Source: Paragorgia papillata (lineage: Eukaryota; Cnidaria; Anthozoa; Scleralcyonacea; Coralliidae). From it: a stretch of 64,000 nucleotides of DNA. This document shows, piece after piece, positions 29,168 through 40,661 of this stretch. Position 1 is the first letter of the stretch. Every line of letters begins with the position of its first letter. The DNA is taken from contig JAWNZC010000308.1 in the NCBI GenBank assembly GCA_035771165.1, positions 30,189-94,188 of the forward strand, given 5' to 3'. The notes beneath the pieces are model-generated. The model saw nothing but the letters and a program-made list of their open reading frames with translations. It was not told the origin of the DNA and ran no database searches. Position numbers and translations under genes: made by a program.

Positions 29168-30168
29168 CTAGGTAGCACCAGTGAACTCTATATAAGGACT
29201 GGAACGATACCTACAAACCAAATTTTGAAGCCGTCATGGAGGCTGACAAGCAGGGCGGCCCCAGTCCTCTTTATATGCAAGAAAATCTCAGTTTATTTTT
29301 TAAGTTATATTTTGTTACAAAGAAATGCAAACATGCTACAGTAATAGATACTTCTTCTAAAGGCTTTTAGCAGCAAAAACGTAGCTTGAATATTTGACAA
29401 AAAAACACATTTTGAGTCCGACACCGCGCGGATCTCTTGATTTTTTGTAGGGCAGCTCCAAGTGTTGAGTCAGTTGAGGTATCAAAAGTCAAGAAAAAAG
29501 TCTATAAACTATCTTGAATCAAATAAAGATAGCATTAATCAGGGCTAAAGCCTACTGAAATCTAGTGGCTATAATCTGTCGAGCATATGGTGCTGACATG
29601 ATCAATAAAAACCATAAATATTACATTTTCTGAACAGTCAAAAAATCGAACAAAACACAGAAATACGCGGAACCGACAGTGTTTTAAAGGCATCAAAGAT
29701 CAAAATATATGTGGTCTTACAATGATTCAAAAGGTATGAGGAGACTATTCATAAGAGCAAAGGCACTGCTTGACAGGGTTGCAAGAATTCATAAAATAAA
29801 GACGAATAAATACTAAATATAACCTGAATTTTCGTCAGGAGTTTCCATCAATCCAAGCAAAATGTTGCTTTCGTTTGGCAATATATTTCCTGCTTCAATC
29901 TATTTTTACCAGCAAAGATACCTCAGGCAGAAAGGACAATGATTCTAATACATACTGACTTCGTTATATCAATTCAGAAGAAGTTCAACTACAAAAAAAT
30001 AAAAAATTCTCGCTGGGCCATTGTCTGTTTTCCACCGCTCCTTGGACGTTGGTCAGACGTTCATGTGTTGCCCCCTGCAGCCGGAAGTTTGGCTTCATCC
30101 AATCATAGGGCCGACTTTATGGAGGTATCGTTCCAGTCTTTGTATAGAGTTCACTGGGTAGCACTCAT
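29168..30168. mobile_element. 1.0 kb non-autonomous element (GGTAGCACCAGTGAACTC ends)
   Basis: The left GGTAGCACCAGTGAACTCTA...GGACTGGAACGATACCT and the right AGGTATCGTTCCAGTCTTTG...GAGTTCACTGGGTAGCACT are inverted copies over about 45 bp. The inside is unique and non-coding. Borders are approximate. Confidence 0.65.
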
Positions 30169-30221
30169 AGTAAAATCTTACAAATCAACACTGGTAGTTA
30201 CGCAATAAATAAGTTACCATA

Positions 30222-31526
30222 TTATAATCCTCCTTCATGTTGTACATCCACCTCGATCTTCCTTGGTCTTCCTCTTGGTCTTGTCCCCTCTATCTCTTTC
30301 CTTCTAATTTTCGTTATTGGGTCCTCTTCACCCCTCCTCACAAAGTGGCCATACCACCTTAGTCTGCTTTCCCACAACTTGTTGACTATTGATGTAACCC
30401 CAAGGGACGTAGGCAGAGTGGGAGCGGTGGAAGTGGTCACTAACCCCCCCCCCCCCCCCCTTAGCATGATGAAATTTTGTTTTGAACACTCGTACTCAGA
30501 TGCACAGGTGATTTACCCAGCGGTTATTGACTGGATCTCAGTCGCTCTTCTGACGCTAGTGACTAGCTAATAATATGAAATGGTACCTTCCTTGGCTCCT
30601 AATCCTGTCTCCGTGCTTGTTTATGAACACCGGCCCCGGGGCCCGGGCCACGTTTAATAGCGTCCTGATTTTATAGCGCCCATCTTGTTTGGTTAATATT
30701 TGATAATACGCGGACGAAACGGGTTAACGGGATAGATCTTGTTGGCGACTCATAGCGAAAGCTATATCCGTCATCATTAGAATTGGAAGCAGTCAATATT
30801 GATATATCGCACATTATGTCACTTAACTCAACGGTTATTTTTTTTTAGTATTTTATGACTTTTCAAACTTTCAGAATTGTGTAAAATCTTCTCCCAAAAT
30901 GCAGGAAATGCCATTTTAGAAACTCTAGATTTCGAACCCCCAAGACGTTTCTCGCGCCTTCGGCGATTCGCTCCTCCCCTTTCAAAATCCTGGCTACGTC
31001 CCTGTGTAAACCCAAGTTCTTTCCTGATGTCTTCATTTCCAATTCGTTCTCTAAGGATTACACCTTTAATCTTCTGCAGCATCCTCATTTCCATCATAGC
31101 TAAGAGCGTTTCCTCTTTCTTTCGGATGGCCCATGTTTCTGCTCCATAGATACACATTGGTCTCATCACACTTTTGTACAGCTTACTTCTCACAGGTATT
31201 GGAATTGCCTTATCACATATATAATCCCTGCTATTTCTCTCCATTTGTACCACCCTGCTTTTATTCTTGCTCTTACTGCTGCTTCACAACCCCCTTCTAA
31301 TTATTTGTAATACTGCCCCTAGGTAATTGTATTTTCCCACTTGTTTTAAAGTGTCCTTTCCTCTGTATTTGATATTGATCTGCTGCATCGTATTTCTTTC
31401 ACTGACCATAACCTCCGCTTTTCTTTCGTTTATCTTATTAAGTCTTCCTCTCTCCACTCTCCAGCCTTTCCTGCCAACAGTTAAATCTTTCCTGTAATTC
31501 CTCCCCTTTCTCTGCTGTTTTTGCAC
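30222..31526 (-). mobile_element. non-LTR retrotransposon 3' remnant (reverse transcriptase C-terminus)
   Basis: Minus-strand pieces, in order: NERKAEVMVSERN...KYNYLGAVL (about 31300-31440), then KLYKSVMRPMCIYGAETWAI, MEMRMLQKIKGV and RNEDIRKELGF (about 31010-31200), then SIVNKLWESRLRWYGHFVRR and RPRGRPRK (about 30240-30390). This is the standard C-terminal tail of animal LINE reverse transcriptase proteins. The parts are in different frames with stops, and a 0.6 kb element splits the tail at 30404-31002. A dead, 5'-truncated copy. Confidence 0.75.
30404..31002. mobile_element. hAT-like MITE inserted in the LINE remnant (GGGACGTAGSCAG ends)
   Basis: The left end GGGACGTAGGCAG and the right end CTGGCTACGTCCC are inverted. 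The flanks TGTAACCCCAAG (left) and TGTAAACCCAAG (right) read as an imperfect target duplication within the LINE text, and the LINE peptide continues across when the insert is ignored (…KELG / VTSIVNK…). A run of 18 C lies at about 30447-30464. Confidence 0.7.
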
Positions 31527-32012
31527 TTGTCATCGGAAATCACCCCCCCCCCCCACCCAGGGGAATTATGGGGCATTAGATTTTTTTTTAAATAGAAGTA
31601 AATTGCCCCAACTCCTGGGGGACAACTGTCTGTCTAATCTCCCATCCTGTACATAAAATTTTTATTTGATGTATATTAATTTCCTGTGTGCATTCTCAAC
31701 AGGCATACCCATTCTGATGTTATACTGAAAAATTTTCAAAAAGCCATTGCCCTTTGTAAAATGTACTTCTCACAGGGCCTGACGAGAAGGGGGGTCAGCC
31801 TGGTCGTTAACCAGGGGCCCGCTGAACTGTTGAATGATGAATTTAGTTTTATAATAACCAACAACTGAAGTTTTAATAATGAGCATTGCATTAATTGTAA
31901 ATATTATAAATTGTAATTGTATTTCATGTATTTTAGATTTAGTAATTTTGAGGGCTACAAGTTTATTAGTGTATTTAACACTATTATGTACTACCGTCTT
32001 AACATGAAGTCG

Positions 32013-32067
<55 letters not shown>

Positions 32068-32332
32068 ATTGGGCCCCTAATGATTTGTCAATGTCACAGC
32101 GGCTTTTGTACAGCTTCATTAGTGGGGCCCTCTATAGCCTTTTCAATTCACTACCATGGGTTCTTTTATGGTTTAATTAAATAAGACAAACTTGAAGAGG
32201 GGTAGGGGCCCAGAAATATTTTTTGGCTAGGGCCCCAAAATTTCTCTCGGCGGCTCTGCATCTCACTTTATAATAAAATGTTGACACATCAAGCAATATA
32301 CATGTAAAATGGTCTCATCAGCTTTTAATTTC
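31527..32332. other. intergenic with a (CTA)n microsatellite
   Basis: A perfect CTA trinucleotide run at about 32009-32067. A C run lies at about 31544-31554. The open frames 31686-31868 and 31917-32180 have no family resemblance, and the latter is mostly the microsatellite. Confidence 0.45.
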
Positions 32333-32336
32333 TTAA

Positions 32337-32809
32337 AGTGTTTATGAAACGAAAATTAAGTTTGTCTTATTTGAAAGAACTTTTGAAATGACAAAGTAAG
32401 ATCTTTTGCTGTTTTTTGTTTCCTTGCTTCGTTTACGAGATATTTCAGTTTGTTTTATATGTGAAACTAACCAGTGACATCACAAGGTGCATAATGACTT
32501 ACTGGGAAAGGTTATGTATCTTTTCTGTTATCAAACGGAATCACTTCAAAGCAATTATGTGTGCGTTTTTCCCTTACAACAACAGAAATATACATTTTCA
32601 ACTGATTCCGTTTAGTAATAGCAAAGATATATAACCTTTCCCAGTAAGTCATTATGCACGTTGTGATGTCACTGGTTAGTTTCACATATAAAACAAACTG
32701 AAATATCTCATAAACGAAGCAAGGAAACGAAAAACAGCAAAAGATGTTACTTTGTCATTTCAAAAGTACTTTCAAATAAGACAAACTTAATTTTCGTTTC
32801 ATAAACACT
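32337..32809. mobile_element. TTAA-flanked palindromic MITE, family shared with 49520
   Basis: The left AGTGTTTATGAAACGAAAAT... and the right ...ATTTTCGTTTCATAAACACT are flanked by TTAA (32333-32336 and 32810-32813). Arms of about 220 bp contain words such as GAGATATTTCAGTTTGTTTT and TGCATAATGACTTACTGGGA with their complements. Related copies: 49520-49995 and a diverged one at about 54655-55035. Confidence 0.75.
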
Positions 32810-33631
32810 TTAAGACTTTAACAGAGTTGAATTTAAGTGGATTTTCAAAAGATAAACATAACTTTAATACGTAACAGAAATGCTACGTTTTGCTTCAGAA
32901 AGCTAATAGGAGTATAGGACTCGTACATAATTACAGAATAATTTGAACAAAATAAACATATTTTGGGATGTTTAATTAACCTATTAGTATTAATTTAACA
33001 TAGTATAAAATGAGACAAAGTACAATATACGGGAAGAGTGGAAGTAACTCATTGGACCTTTTACCTTTTATGAAAAACCCGCAATGCATTGTGGTAGTTG
33101 GGTATCACTTCACTTCCAGGTGAAATGGCTGCCGCGAGGCGAGCACTTTTACTTGGAAGAATAATCAGGGCCGGATTAACGTCGCGCGAGGCCCGTGGCA
33201 GATTTTCAGCGCGAGGCCCCCCCCCCGTTATGAAAACCTAACTAATTGAATTAAAAGACACAAAATTGTTAAATAATCGTTTTCAATTTTATCCGCAAAT
33301 CATCGCAATTTCGCAGCCAATCTATCTCCACCAGGATTTCTGAATAATTTTCCGTTACGTTAAAACTTGTTTCAAACATCAATGAAACCTTTATATTTTG
33401 CTAATTTGGGTGTTTGAACAACCTGAATTAATTGCGACGATTTGTTGGATATAATTGGGTCTTTACAAATACATTTTTAGTATCCAACAACAAACATAAC
33501 AAAACGTTAACAATTAACATGGCTAAAAAATAAAATAGCTAACAAAAAGTCATACAAATCAAATGTACATGTAAGAACATTAGCACATGCAAAGCATTGG
33601 AGTCTATAATGTAGTCTATAATGAGTCAATC

Positions 33632-36323
33632 CTAAGATGCCCTGTAAACGTTATGCCTACGCGATTTCTTCATTGCGAAATCATTAATGAGCGATGAGAC
33701 GGAAATGTTTCGCAGAAGTTTGGCTTCCATGCTGAGAAGCGCGAGGCTGTTCAGCCGCTCCTGCCCCATGCAAGATCGAATTTCGCTTTTAAGCAGCTTA
33801 AGCTTAGAGAACGACCTTTCGCCGGAACAGTTCGAGATCATCAGACTTAAATATATTCGAAATAGGATTACAGTATTAGGAAATACTGTCTCCAGATTGT
33901 TGGCAACAATTAGGCGGTAAAGGCGCAATTCCATCGACTCCACGCCCAGTCTGACATCGTCGTCATCTTTCGTGACCACAGCCACCGACTCAGTTTCTTG
34001 ATCAGAGGATGTCTCAGGCATGGCCGCTGAAGAAGTGGCAGGGATTGTTGGAGAAGCAGTCGCTTCTAACGATTTCTTGACAAAATCTGTGTTCAGAAAA
34101 CTTGAAAATTGCAATAGTTCGTCAGACAGGCTGTCTTCGAGATCTGCGGGGTATGCGTTTTGCAGATTTATCGCGCATTCGGTCACTTGCTCGTTTGGCA
34201 AGTCCTTGAGTGTTCGCAAGAAGCCAAACTTATCAGCAATTTCTGAATACGCACCCAGTCGTTTCTGCAATTCACTGGCGATGCTGTCTACAATTACCAG
34301 AAACGTTCCTGTACGAAACTTGTCGACTGGAGTCTGCGGCAGTTCAGGTGCTGCTTCTGGATCATCGTAACGGCGATTACGTTGACGCACTCGTTGGACT
34401 TCTTCCTTGTAATGGTCACATTCACTCAGTACCTTTCCTTTGGTTTCGAACTCTTCGAATCTGGTCCGCAGCTTTCGGATAAAATCCACAAGAGACTCGT
34501 AGATTGCAACGGCTGAATTGAGGTCTTGCTCGGCGGACTGTAGAATTTGACTGCTGCCGTGAAAACGATGCAGAATATGGTACCACAAAACAGCAAGTAT
34601 GCCTGTTTCCAGGCGGTTCATGTTGTTGACAAGACCACGAGTTTCTTCCCGCGGGTGTCAGCTTTCTGTTCATCGTCGTCGGCAATTTCCACCAAGGCAT
34701 CGCAAATTTCGTCATCTCCGTCCACTAGTGCTTTCGTCGCATCTGCGCGTGCGGACCAGCGAGTATCAGACATGCGTTTGACAGTTGGAAGACTTCTACT
34801 TGAAAGTTTATCATTTAGAACTTTCCAGCGATGCGTTGAAGCAGAAAAAAAGGAATACAATCCTTGAAGAAATTTGAAGAAGGCAACGGCTGCAAGGCAG
34901 CAACCTGCTGCAGATTGACCAACCAAGTTAAGAGAATGTGCAGCGCAGGGTACATAATGAGCCATCTCACAATGCTGCCGGATAATGGCCTGCATGCCAT
35001 TATACTTACCACTCATGTTGCTCGCGTTGTCGTATGACTGACCTCGGCAGTCTGTTATATCAATGCCATGTGTTCTCAAGAATTTAAGTAAGCTTTCCGC
35101 TAGTTCCCGCCCACTGTGACCTTGCATGTCCAGGAAGGTTACAAACCGTTCAACAGGACCCGATGGCAAAACGTACCGTAGAATGCAGGTGAGCTGATCA
35201 ACGTGAGAATCTACAGAAACCGAGAAATATTTTGCCGACTTCACTTCCGAAATAATGTGATGAGATCGAGCACACGATTTCCCATCAAATCGATTAATTC
35301 TTCACAAATTGTCTTAGACAGATAAGATGTGTGACCCCGTCCCTTGTTTGCGTTTAACTTAATATGCTGCGCAAGAAAGGGATCGAACTTCGCCACCAGT
35401 TCCAATATGCCCAAGTAGTTTCCGTTCTTGGATGAACCGACAACTTCATCTGAGCCACGAAATGCTAAGCCGCGCTCACCCAGTAAGCGAATAGTTTCGA
35501 CCACCCGCTCTAGGACTGAACACCAATAATCGCGCTCTGTCTTCGCCTGTCTAACTAGTTCTGCATCAACACGAGAATTTGCATCACTGCGTTGTAGTAG
35601 CTGAACGATGGCTTGTCGGTGATTTGAACTTCTCTCATGGCGTGAAATTTGTTGAGAAGCGTGTTTCCAGTCACTGCATCCCTGCTTTCCAAAAACGGAG
35701 ACATCTGTCATCAGTTTGCATGCAAAACACTGAAAACAGTACAGTGCATGTTGAGATGGTGAGTAACAGAGCCAAGTGCGAGGATGTTGCTCCTTCGTGA
35801 GTTGGTGCGTGTACGTGAACATACTTTTCTGGCACTGTCGCTTGTATTTATCTCCTTCGAATAGTGTAGACGTAGCACTAAAATCTGCGTCCGAATTACT
35901 GCAGTCGCTACTTCCTTTCGTTGCCCAGTATTCTCTCATACTGTTCGAAATGTTATCAGGCCACAATCCTAAATCACACGAATGGGGATCGGAAGGATCA
36001 TTAGATGTTACAGGTGTCTCTGTTGCCGGTATTGTCTCAGACACAGTTGTGCTCGATGCACTAGCGCCTTCGTCATGATAGTGATACTGAGATTGCACAT
36101 CCGCGAGTACTTCTATAGAGATACTGCTACTACCGGCGTCCGCGTCGCTAGTCTCACCGCTTGGAGCGCTGCTATTGGAACTAAACAGTGTTGAGATTTT
36201 TCGTACTTTGCTCAATACGTTGCTTTCCCGTGCGGCACGTTGTTCCTTCACTTTGCGTTTTGCTGCTCCAGAGACGTGTTTACGATTCTTGTCTCGGTCT
36301 CGACCGCCACTTGCAGAACTCAT
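33632..36323 (-). pseudogene. hAT transposase (ZMYM1/DUF4371-type), two frameshifts
   Basis: Three successive frames. 36323-35241 is the basic, Ser-rich N-terminus plus a TTF-type zinc finger region (WLCYSPSQHALYCFQCFACKL) and the start of the DUF4371 domain. 35244-34618 is the RNase H-like catalytic region with SAKYFSVSVDSHVDQLT and CRGQSYDNASNMSGKYNG. 34621-33632 is the insertion domain and C-terminal hAT dimerisation region (NCSGERSFSKLKLLKSEIRS). Each junction is a frameshift, since the protein similarity continues across it (ISEVKSAKYF; GLVNNMNRLE). Only small lesions separate it from an open frame, so it is dead but young. It would have bound the CAGGGCCGG ends. Confidence 0.85.
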
Positions 36324-37277
36324 TGCTCACTCTACTGTAGCATTCTGTACCTAAAAAGGTTTTTAAAATGCCGTTACACTTACACTGTTACAGAGACTAA
36401 AATTTAAAAAAATTCCCGAAGTTTCACGGCTTCATGCCCAAGACCCTTGTATGTATATGTACGTATTCGATGTGTGTTAGCCCTGCTCGCAGCCTGAATT
36501 TAAAAGTGATAAAATAAACTGCGGGCTTAATCATGTACGGTGACGTAGGTGAAAGTGCATAATTATGACTATGAGACAAAAACGGGAAATCACCCCCCGC
36601 GGAACATGCCGTAAGGCATAGTCGGGTCTTATTTCAATGTCAGGCATTGTCAGCTACACAGTATATATTAGGCAAATAGTATACAATTCATCTACACATT
36701 TGCGCGTTTTCAGATATCATATATGTGAACAAATATCTTGAATTACGGTTTCCTAACTCGCAGGAAATGGATTGAGATTTTACATAATATCATCATAGTC
36801 CATAGACGCAGTTTTAAGACGCAACATGTAAGATGTAACACACTAACATAGTAACATTTAGGTATACGGTTTACTTTTAACGTCCCGTAGACGGTAGACC
36901 ATATAAATTATAATAGATTCCGTCAATTCAGATGCATGACACATTGACAAGCTTTGAAATTTCATATACGGTAATATTATACTAGTAATAATGTAATATA
37001 ATTAATACTTACCAAACTTCAGCCTCCTTTAAGTTTGCCAGTTCGATATGAATTAAATCAGTCAATGTTCAATTGCAATTTTCAAAGCTGTTGTCTACGA
37101 ACAGTGTTACAACGCCTTGTATTCAATTGAATATACTCGTTCGAGTCGCATCAATTATAAACGAGACAATGGCCTGTCTCAGTCTGGCCGTGTCGTTGTG
37201 TCAACACTCAACAAGTATAAACAGGATCATATAACAGCTCAGCGCAACTAGAGTTTACATGCATATTGCATATTTTC

Positions 37278-37470
37278 CTGGGGCCAAGCCTAGGGGGCGA
37301 GGCCTTTAAATGTGCGAGGCCCCTAAATGTGCCAGGCCCCTAAATTCGCGAGGCCCCTAAATTCGCGAGGCCCCTAAGTGCGCGAGGCCCCTAAATGCGC
37401 GAGGCCCTTAAATGCGCGAGGCCCCTAAATGTGCGAGGCCCCTAAATTCGCGAGGCACCTAAAATGGGCG
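37278..37470. repeat. subterminal tandem array of the hAT element
   Basis: About ten units of roughly 20 bp (core CGAGGCCCCTAAAT with variable GCG/TTCG/GTG linkers). The same core in shorter form (GCGCGAGGCCC) lies 30-50 bp inside the left end. Likely transposase-binding sites. Confidence 0.65.
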
Positions 37471-37692
37471 TATCCCAATAGAAAATGGGCGTGTCCCAGT
37501 AAAAATGGGCGTGGCCAGTAAAGCGCGAGGCCCCCAAAAGCGCGAGGCCCGTGGCATATGCCGCATCTGCCACGTGGTTAATCCGGCCCTGAGAATAATT
37601 GATTACTTTTAACCGCTTTTATCTTTCGAGAGTAAACTTTACTTATTGCAGCATAACTAGGGGGGTATTTACTACATTCTGTGGAAAAGGTA

Positions 37693-40276
37693 ATGGAGTT
37701 ACTGCAGTCGTTGTCGAGAAAGTCAATTCAGAGTGATCGACTGAGCGAACACGATTCGAACAAAAACATTTATGAAGAAAGGTCTGTGCGAGCGTTTGCA
37801 GGTGAGTAAGCTTATCAAGTGGCGATCAATAAAATATTTTGCTATGTGGATATTTGTTTGTAGTTTATCTGTACAGATCGTGTCGTTTTTGCAATTGTGC
37901 ACGTCTCTTTAAGCCTTTTTTCGCTTATTGAGACTGACAAAGTTTGGCCATGCTTTCGATCAGACGTTCGATAAACAATACCCCTACTAACAATGTTTTG
38001 GTTCTGTTTTGGCCCGAAAACTAAGCTTGTCCAGTGAGCAGAAATTCAGGTTTTTACAAGAGCTGCAACTTAAAAGTGCTTTCGCGAGTTTTGCAGCCGT
38101 TGTTTTGCTTATTTTCTTTGTGTCTTGATCCTAATGCAGTAATTTAGTAAGTTTTAGAATTATGCACTTGTCAAAGTTTAGCCCCAGGGTAGGGGGACGA
38201 TCAAACCCAGGGGGATTTGACATTTTTTGAAAATTTACGTCAAATTCCTTACCCAGGGGGCAAAAACTTTTCTGCATATCAATATTAAGCCCCAGTGTGG
38301 GGGTGGGGGGCAACCCACAGGGATATTGACTTTGTAGTAGAATAGCCTTGTTGGTCAAAATACCCCTCCCTGGGAAATATCAAGTGTTAAAATATAATAT
38401 TAAGATAATTTTATGTGTCAAAAATCCCATCCCTTGAGAAAGTCAAATTTCCCTGTCTCGGGATATGTTGATCAGTCAATATCCCATGGGTTGCCTGCCC
38501 CCACCCACCCTGGGCCTTAACATTGATAGGTGCATAACAATTGATTCAAGGAGAAACAACATTGACAGCATAATAAAGAAGTCAGTACAAAATATATGTG
38601 TGGTAGTGTTCAGGGAGCTGGACGTTTTTAATATTAACAAATGAATAAATGATAAACTAGGCTAGGAATAGCAATGCTAGAACGTGTTTACAGCATCCTC
38701 CTTTAATACCAGCCTTACACATAGTTAGCACAGACAATTTCTTCAGTTACTTGATTCTGTTTTGACAGCACCAGTAGAGTTGTCACTGGCTAATTCAGTT
38801 CCCAGAATCCCAGATGCTTTTGCAACAGCTCATAGGTAAATAAAGGTGGAAGAATTTCAAGTCTCTTGTCCATCGCTTTGTCTCACCTTGGCACAGTTTG
38901 TTGCCTCCTTCAAAGTGCAAGGTTCATCCTTCATATTAATAAATTATATTCTAACTAATTTAACTATTTTAATATTATAAATATATTCCTAATATGTATA
39001 TACAGTACAAATATTTATAATTTCATTTACAAACTATTCAACTATCAACATATTTAACAAGTTAAGCCAAACACTACAAATGTTATTTTAGGTTAAAATA
39101 TTATATTACTGTAATAAGCTACTGTAGAGCTGCTCCCATCGGTTCATTTTCATAATCGATTAATCATTGTCAACAATCGATTAATATCGATTAATCGTAT
39201 TGATTAAATAATTTAAATACGACATGTCCATGGTGGTTTGTCCATTCAAAGGAAGGGGGTGCTTTTATAAAGTTTTTACTAAAATAATTTGTTGGGGATT
39301 GCCTCCCTTGTTGTCGCCCAACAATTCAGTCACTATTCATGTTTTAAATCACTGTTTAATCACGGTTATAGATTGTGCACTTTCTCGCACTCTCACAGTT
39401 TACACTTGCCACTCCAATCAAAACAAGTCACCTTTGTCATTTAATCACAACGACAATGCCCATCTTGTCACAATTTTTTAATTCCGGAAAGAAACTCATT
39501 CCGGCATCATGCTGTGCAGGGTTGTTATAGATTTATAGATGATCCGATTATTGTTAAGTATAATCGATTGCAGTAAAAAACGAAAAAATAATCGATTAAT
39601 TGGGGGCACCTCTAAGTTACTGTATTAACTAGGTTGTCTTTATAGTTCTAGAACACTGCACAAACACAAATAAAGTTTATATTTATACCTTGAGTTTTTA
39701 CTTACTAATATCTAAGTAACTAAAACTATTTGAGAAAAGTTCAATGTACACAACACATACAGAGAAAAACTCCACACTTTTTTTTTTAATATTTAGTAAA
39801 TAAACAATGTTGAATTTAAATTATTTTACGACATATTAAAACTAATGCACCTGTCAATGTTAAGCCCCAGGGGAGGGGGGAGGGGCAACCCAATGGGACG
39901 TAACAACCTCCATGCCCCAGTGGGTTAGGAATTTGACAAAAACGACCATCCCGAGAGGGGATATTTGATAATTTTGTGTGGGAGTCTGGTGACTACCAAG
40001 TATTGAAATGTAGTGTATATGATAGGTAAATATGAGCTGTTTTTATTGTATTTTTGTGTTCTATTATTACTCGGGTTGAAATTGTGCTTATTGTGCTCAG
40101 TTTCTTTGACAATATAAGTTTAATATTCTTTGTTAGTTTGAATTGTTGACCGATACATTACTGTATTTAATTTTAAAGGTTTCAGAAGAGATGGACTGGA
40201 AACTGCCCTCTTCAGTAGTGCAAGGTTTGAAATGGGCTTAAATGCTCTTGATCAACCACAAGAGCAATTAGTTTAG
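37693..40276 (+). CDS. predicted three-exon gene, 88 residues, unknown function
   Basis: Exon 1 37693-37801 (ATG in GGTAATGGAGTT, ends GCAG|GTGAGT), exon 2 38769-38835 (acceptor TTTTGACAG, donor ATAG|GTAAAT), exon 3 40186-40276 (acceptor GGTTTCAG, stop TAG). Phases fit (109+67+91 nt = 89 codons). The protein begins MELLQSLSRKSIQ and ends DQPQEQLV; it is polar, soluble-looking, and I recognise no family. Exon 1 lies in the left arm of the giant inverted repeat, so an inverted near-copy with the same donor exists on the minus strand at about 41155-41263 (there the ATG context reads GTAATGAAG). Exons 2 and 3 are in the single-copy spacer. Prediction from splice signals only. Confidence 0.4.
38164..38540. 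mobile_element. short element with TGCACCTATCAATGTTAAG ends, left-arm copy
   Basis: Words of the type CAATGTTAAGCCCCAGGG occur in inverted orientation at the two borders and once inside, together with GGGGCAACCCACAGGGATA. The mirror copy in the right arm is at about 40405-40800, and a third partial copy starts at 39846 in the spacer. A MITE family nested in the giant palindrome. Confidence 0.5.
39124..39614. mobile_element. MITE with AATCGATTAAT-rich ends, in the spacer
   Basis: The left TAGAGCTGCTCCCATCGG... with ATAATCGATTAATC and the right GATTAATTGGGGGCACCTCTA are imperfect inverted repeats. TAATCGATTA occurs several times near both ends. No coding capacity; the frame 39224-39481 crosses it by chance. 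Confidence 0.55.
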
Positions 40277-40408
40277 TTTTTCTAGTTTATCATTTATTCG
40301 TAATATTAAAAACGTCCAGCTCCCTGAACACTACCACATACTGTATATAGATTTTGTTCTGACTGCTTTATTATGCTGTTAATGTTGTTTCTCCTTGAAT
40401 CAATTGTT

Positions 40409-40441
<33 letters not shown>

Positions 40442-40627
40442 CTTCCCAAGACAGGGAAATTTGACTTTCTTGACAAGCTTGAGGGATGGGATTTTTGACA
40501 CATAAAATGATCTTAATATTGTATTTTAGCACTTGATATTTCCCAGGGAGGGGTATTTTGACCAACAAGGCTATTTTACTGCAGGGGAATTTGACAATTT
40601 TTCCCCACAGTCTATCCCTGTGGGTTG

Positions 40628-40661
<34 letters not shown>

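Larger units (their letters stand above)
33166..37591. mobile_element. hAT transposon, 4.4 kb, perfect 8-bp target duplication
   Basis: Ends CAGGGCCGGATTAACG (left) and TTAATCCGGCCCTG (right). The target duplication AGAATAAT is at 33158-33165 and 37592-37599. It interrupts the left arm of the giant inverted repeat; the right arm carries the uninterrupted sequence at about 41362-41372. It encodes a broken transposase on the minus strand (33632-36323). Subterminal arrays of CGAGGCCC words occur at both ends, short at the left and about ten units at the right. Confidence 0.9.

Noticed and set aside
29939..30208. 89-residue frame as a gene
   Set aside because: It runs across the terminal inverted repeat of a non-autonomous element and resembles nothing.
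37278..37470. CRISPR-like array of short repeats
   Set aside because: Spacers are 4-8 bp and not unique, the DNA is eukaryotic, and the array is subterminal in a hAT element.
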